The notes beneath the pieces were generated by a model. That model had not been told where the DNA came from. It worked only from the letters and a program-made list of their open reading frames with translations, and ran no database searches. A program made the position numbers and the translations under genes. A DNA stretch of 64,000 nt from Flavobacterium sp. 83 (lineage in GTDB: Bacteria; Bacteroidota; Bacteroidia; Flavobacteriales; Flavobacteriaceae): assembly GCF_000744835.1 (NCBI RefSeq), contig NZ_JQMS01000001.1, positions 1,488,001 to 1,552,000 on the forward strand, written 5' to 3'. Numbering within the stretch: the first letter of the stretch is position 1; the number at the start of each line of letters is the position of its first letter. This document shows, one piece after another, positions 62,724 to 64,000 of the stretch.

Positions 62724-64000
62724 ATGAATTTAAAACTGAAATTGAGTTTTTGGCAAATAATCAATATGAATGTTGGTTTTTTTGGCATACAGTACAGCTT
62801 TGGTTTGCAGCAAAGTGCTGTGAATCCAATTTATGATTTTTTACATGCTAGCCCAGATCAAATTCCGATACTGAATCTTGCAGGTCCTTTAACGGGATTG
62901 TTGATTCAACCAATAATTGGAGCAATGAGTGATAAAACTTGGCATCCAAGATGGGGAAGACGTAAACCTTACTTTTTTATCGGTGCATTAGTTTGTAGTA
63001 TTGCTTTGTTTTTATTTCCATTTAGTAGTTCATTATGGATGGCTGCAGGTTTGCTTTGGATTCTGGATGTTGGGAACAACACTGCTATGGAGCCATATCG
63101 TGCCTTTATTGCGGATACATTGAGCGAAGACCAGCAACCCATGGGTTTTCAAGCGCAAAGTTTTTTTACTGGTTTCGGGCAGTTTTTGGCTTATATCTCT
63201 CTTTTTCTATTTCCAATAATTTTCGTTGGTTATACAGGATCATTGCCCACTTGGATTTATGCCTCCTTTTTTCTAGGGGCGGTACTTTCTGTAACTTCTA
63301 TTTGGTGGAGTATGAGTAAAACTAAAGAAATTCCACCAACTGAAGCAGAATTAGCAATTCTACAAGCCGAGCCATTAAATGTTTTTTCACCTTTTAAAGA
63401 TATTTATAAAGCGGTTTTAGAAATGCCATCGGTTATGTGGCAACTATTTTTGGTCTATTTGTTTCAATGGTATGCCATGATGTGTTATTGGCAAAACAAT
63501 TCAAAAAGTATTGCCTTGTCCGTTTGGAATGTGACGCCAAAGAATACAGTAGGATATGAAAAAGCAGTGGAGTGGAATGGATTGATTGGTGCATTTGGGT
63601 TTATAGTTACTTTTTCTATAGCTTTTTATTTGGCCAAATTAGCCAAAAAACATGGTGCTAAGATGATTCATTTCGTCTGTTTGTTATTAGGAGCGGTTTC
63701 TCTTTTATGTTTTCCAATGGTACAAAATCAGTATATGTTTTTTGCTGTAGTTATTGGTTACGGTATTGCTTGGGCAAGTATGATGGGAATTCCTTATTTG
63801 ATGGTTGTTGCTGTTGTTCCAAAAGAGCGTTACGGAGTCTATATGGGAATTATTAATATGATGATTGTGATTCCAATGATTATCCAAAACCTATCGTTTG
63901 GTTATATTTTAAAAAACTTTTTAGATAATGATCCTCGGCAAGCGATCAGTTTTGCAGGAGTATTGTTAGTTATTGCTGCTCTATGTACATTATTAATTAA
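62724..64000 (+). CDS. GPH/SLC45-like sugar transporter (MFS), 3' end outside window
   Basis: The frame is open from the ATG at 62724 to the window edge, at least 425 residues. About eleven membrane helices are visible. The loop after helix 2 reads IGAMSDKTWHPRWGRRKPYF, the signature of SLC45/plant sucrose carriers and related bacterial glycoside carriers, followed by LDVGNNTAMEPYRAFIADTL in helix 4. This group moves disaccharides such as sucrose or maltose with protons. It therefore complements the sugar porter at 43241-44572. Its own operator pair puts it in the same regulon as GH32, GH65 and SusCD. Confidence 0.88.
   Translation, partial: MNLKLKLSFWQIINMNVGFFGIQYSFGLQQSAVNPIYDFLHASPDQIPILNLAGPLTGLLIQPIIGAMSDKTWHPRWGRRKPYFFIGALVCSIALFLFPFSSSLWMAAGLLWILDVGNNTAMEPYRAFIADTLSEDQQPMGFQAQSFFTGFGQFLAYISLFLFPIIFVGYTGSLPTWIYASFFLGAVLSVTSIWWSMSKTKEIPPTEAELAILQAEPLNVFSPFKDIYKAVLEMPSVMWQLFLVYLFQWYAMMCYWQNNSKSIALSVWNVTPKNTVGYEKAVEWNGLIGAFGFIVTFSIAFYLAKLAKKHGAKMIHFVCLLLGAVSLLCFPMVQNQYMFFAVVIGYGIAWASMMGIPYLMVVAVVPKERYGVYMGIINMMIVIPMIIQNLSFGYILKNFLDNDPRQAISFAGVLLVIAALCTLLI

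Noticed and set aside
1..64000. CRISPR arrays, rRNA genes, insertion sequences or an integrase
   Set aside because: No regularly spaced repeats, rRNA segments, transposase or recombinase motifs were seen anywhere in the window.

Overview
The window reads as chromosomal DNA of a low-GC Bacteroidota, most likely a Flavobacterium. The support is: SusC/SusD-type outer-membrane sugar uptake genes, a type IX secretion C-terminal sorting domain, an alternative complex III operon fused to an aa3 oxidase operon (an arrangement known from Flavobacterium johnsoniae), promoters of the Bacteroidota type (TTTG, about 19 nt, TAnnTTTG) and almost no Shine-Dalgarno sites. No plasmid, prophage or CRISPR is visible.

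Layout. 1-555: end of a LacI-type regulator. 640-1947: two secreted proteins (ankyrin; DOMON-like with sorting domain). 2016-4856: polA. 5215-6738: large unknown secreted protein. 6932-9614: a response regulator and histidine kinase flanked by two copies of a small secreted Lys/Ala-rich protein, each with the same promoter, including an 11-nt-spaced direct repeat, and the same terminator. 9834-15445: metallophosphoesterase, a thioredoxin fold without cysteines, polysaccharide deacetylase and a DUF2723 membrane protein. 15698-16700: tRNA-Gln and a decayed universal stress protein gene. 16804-21609: rimP-nusA-infB with a terminator-like hairpin in the leader. 21698-23533: a decayed accessory patch (RHS core and tip remnant, a possible immunity or lipoprotein gene, a REP-like palindrome, an HTH regulator remnant). 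23923-24312: SPOR-domain protein. 24414-35890: the actABCDEF-coxBA respiratory operon. 36020-38118: ruvB and queG, the latter without a normal start codon.

38138 to the right end is one large carbohydrate utilisation locus. Leftward genes are GH32 beta-fructosidase lipoprotein, sugar porter, fructokinase, GH13 alpha-glucosidase and two tandem LacI regulators. Rightward genes are GH65 alpha-glucosidase, SusC, SusD, two very large FG-GAP/UnbV lipoproteins, a vanadium-haloperoxidase/PAP2 lipoprotein, a membrane-anchored GyrI-like protein and a second sugar transporter that runs off the edge. Three pairs of the palindrome CGAAAACGTTTTCG, centres 20-21 bp apart, lie in the GH32/GH65 divergent promoter, before SusC and before the last transporter. 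They tie the locus into one probable LacI regulon. The inferred flow is: glucose- and fructose-containing oligosaccharides (sucrose or fructan type) are bound and imported by SusCD, split by GH32, GH13 and GH65, moved inward by the two MFS carriers, and fructose is phosphorylated by the PfkB kinase. The roles of the FG-GAP/UnbV pair, the haloperoxidase-like protein and the GyrI-like protein in this system are unexplained and are the most novel part of the window, together with the small-protein/two-component module.
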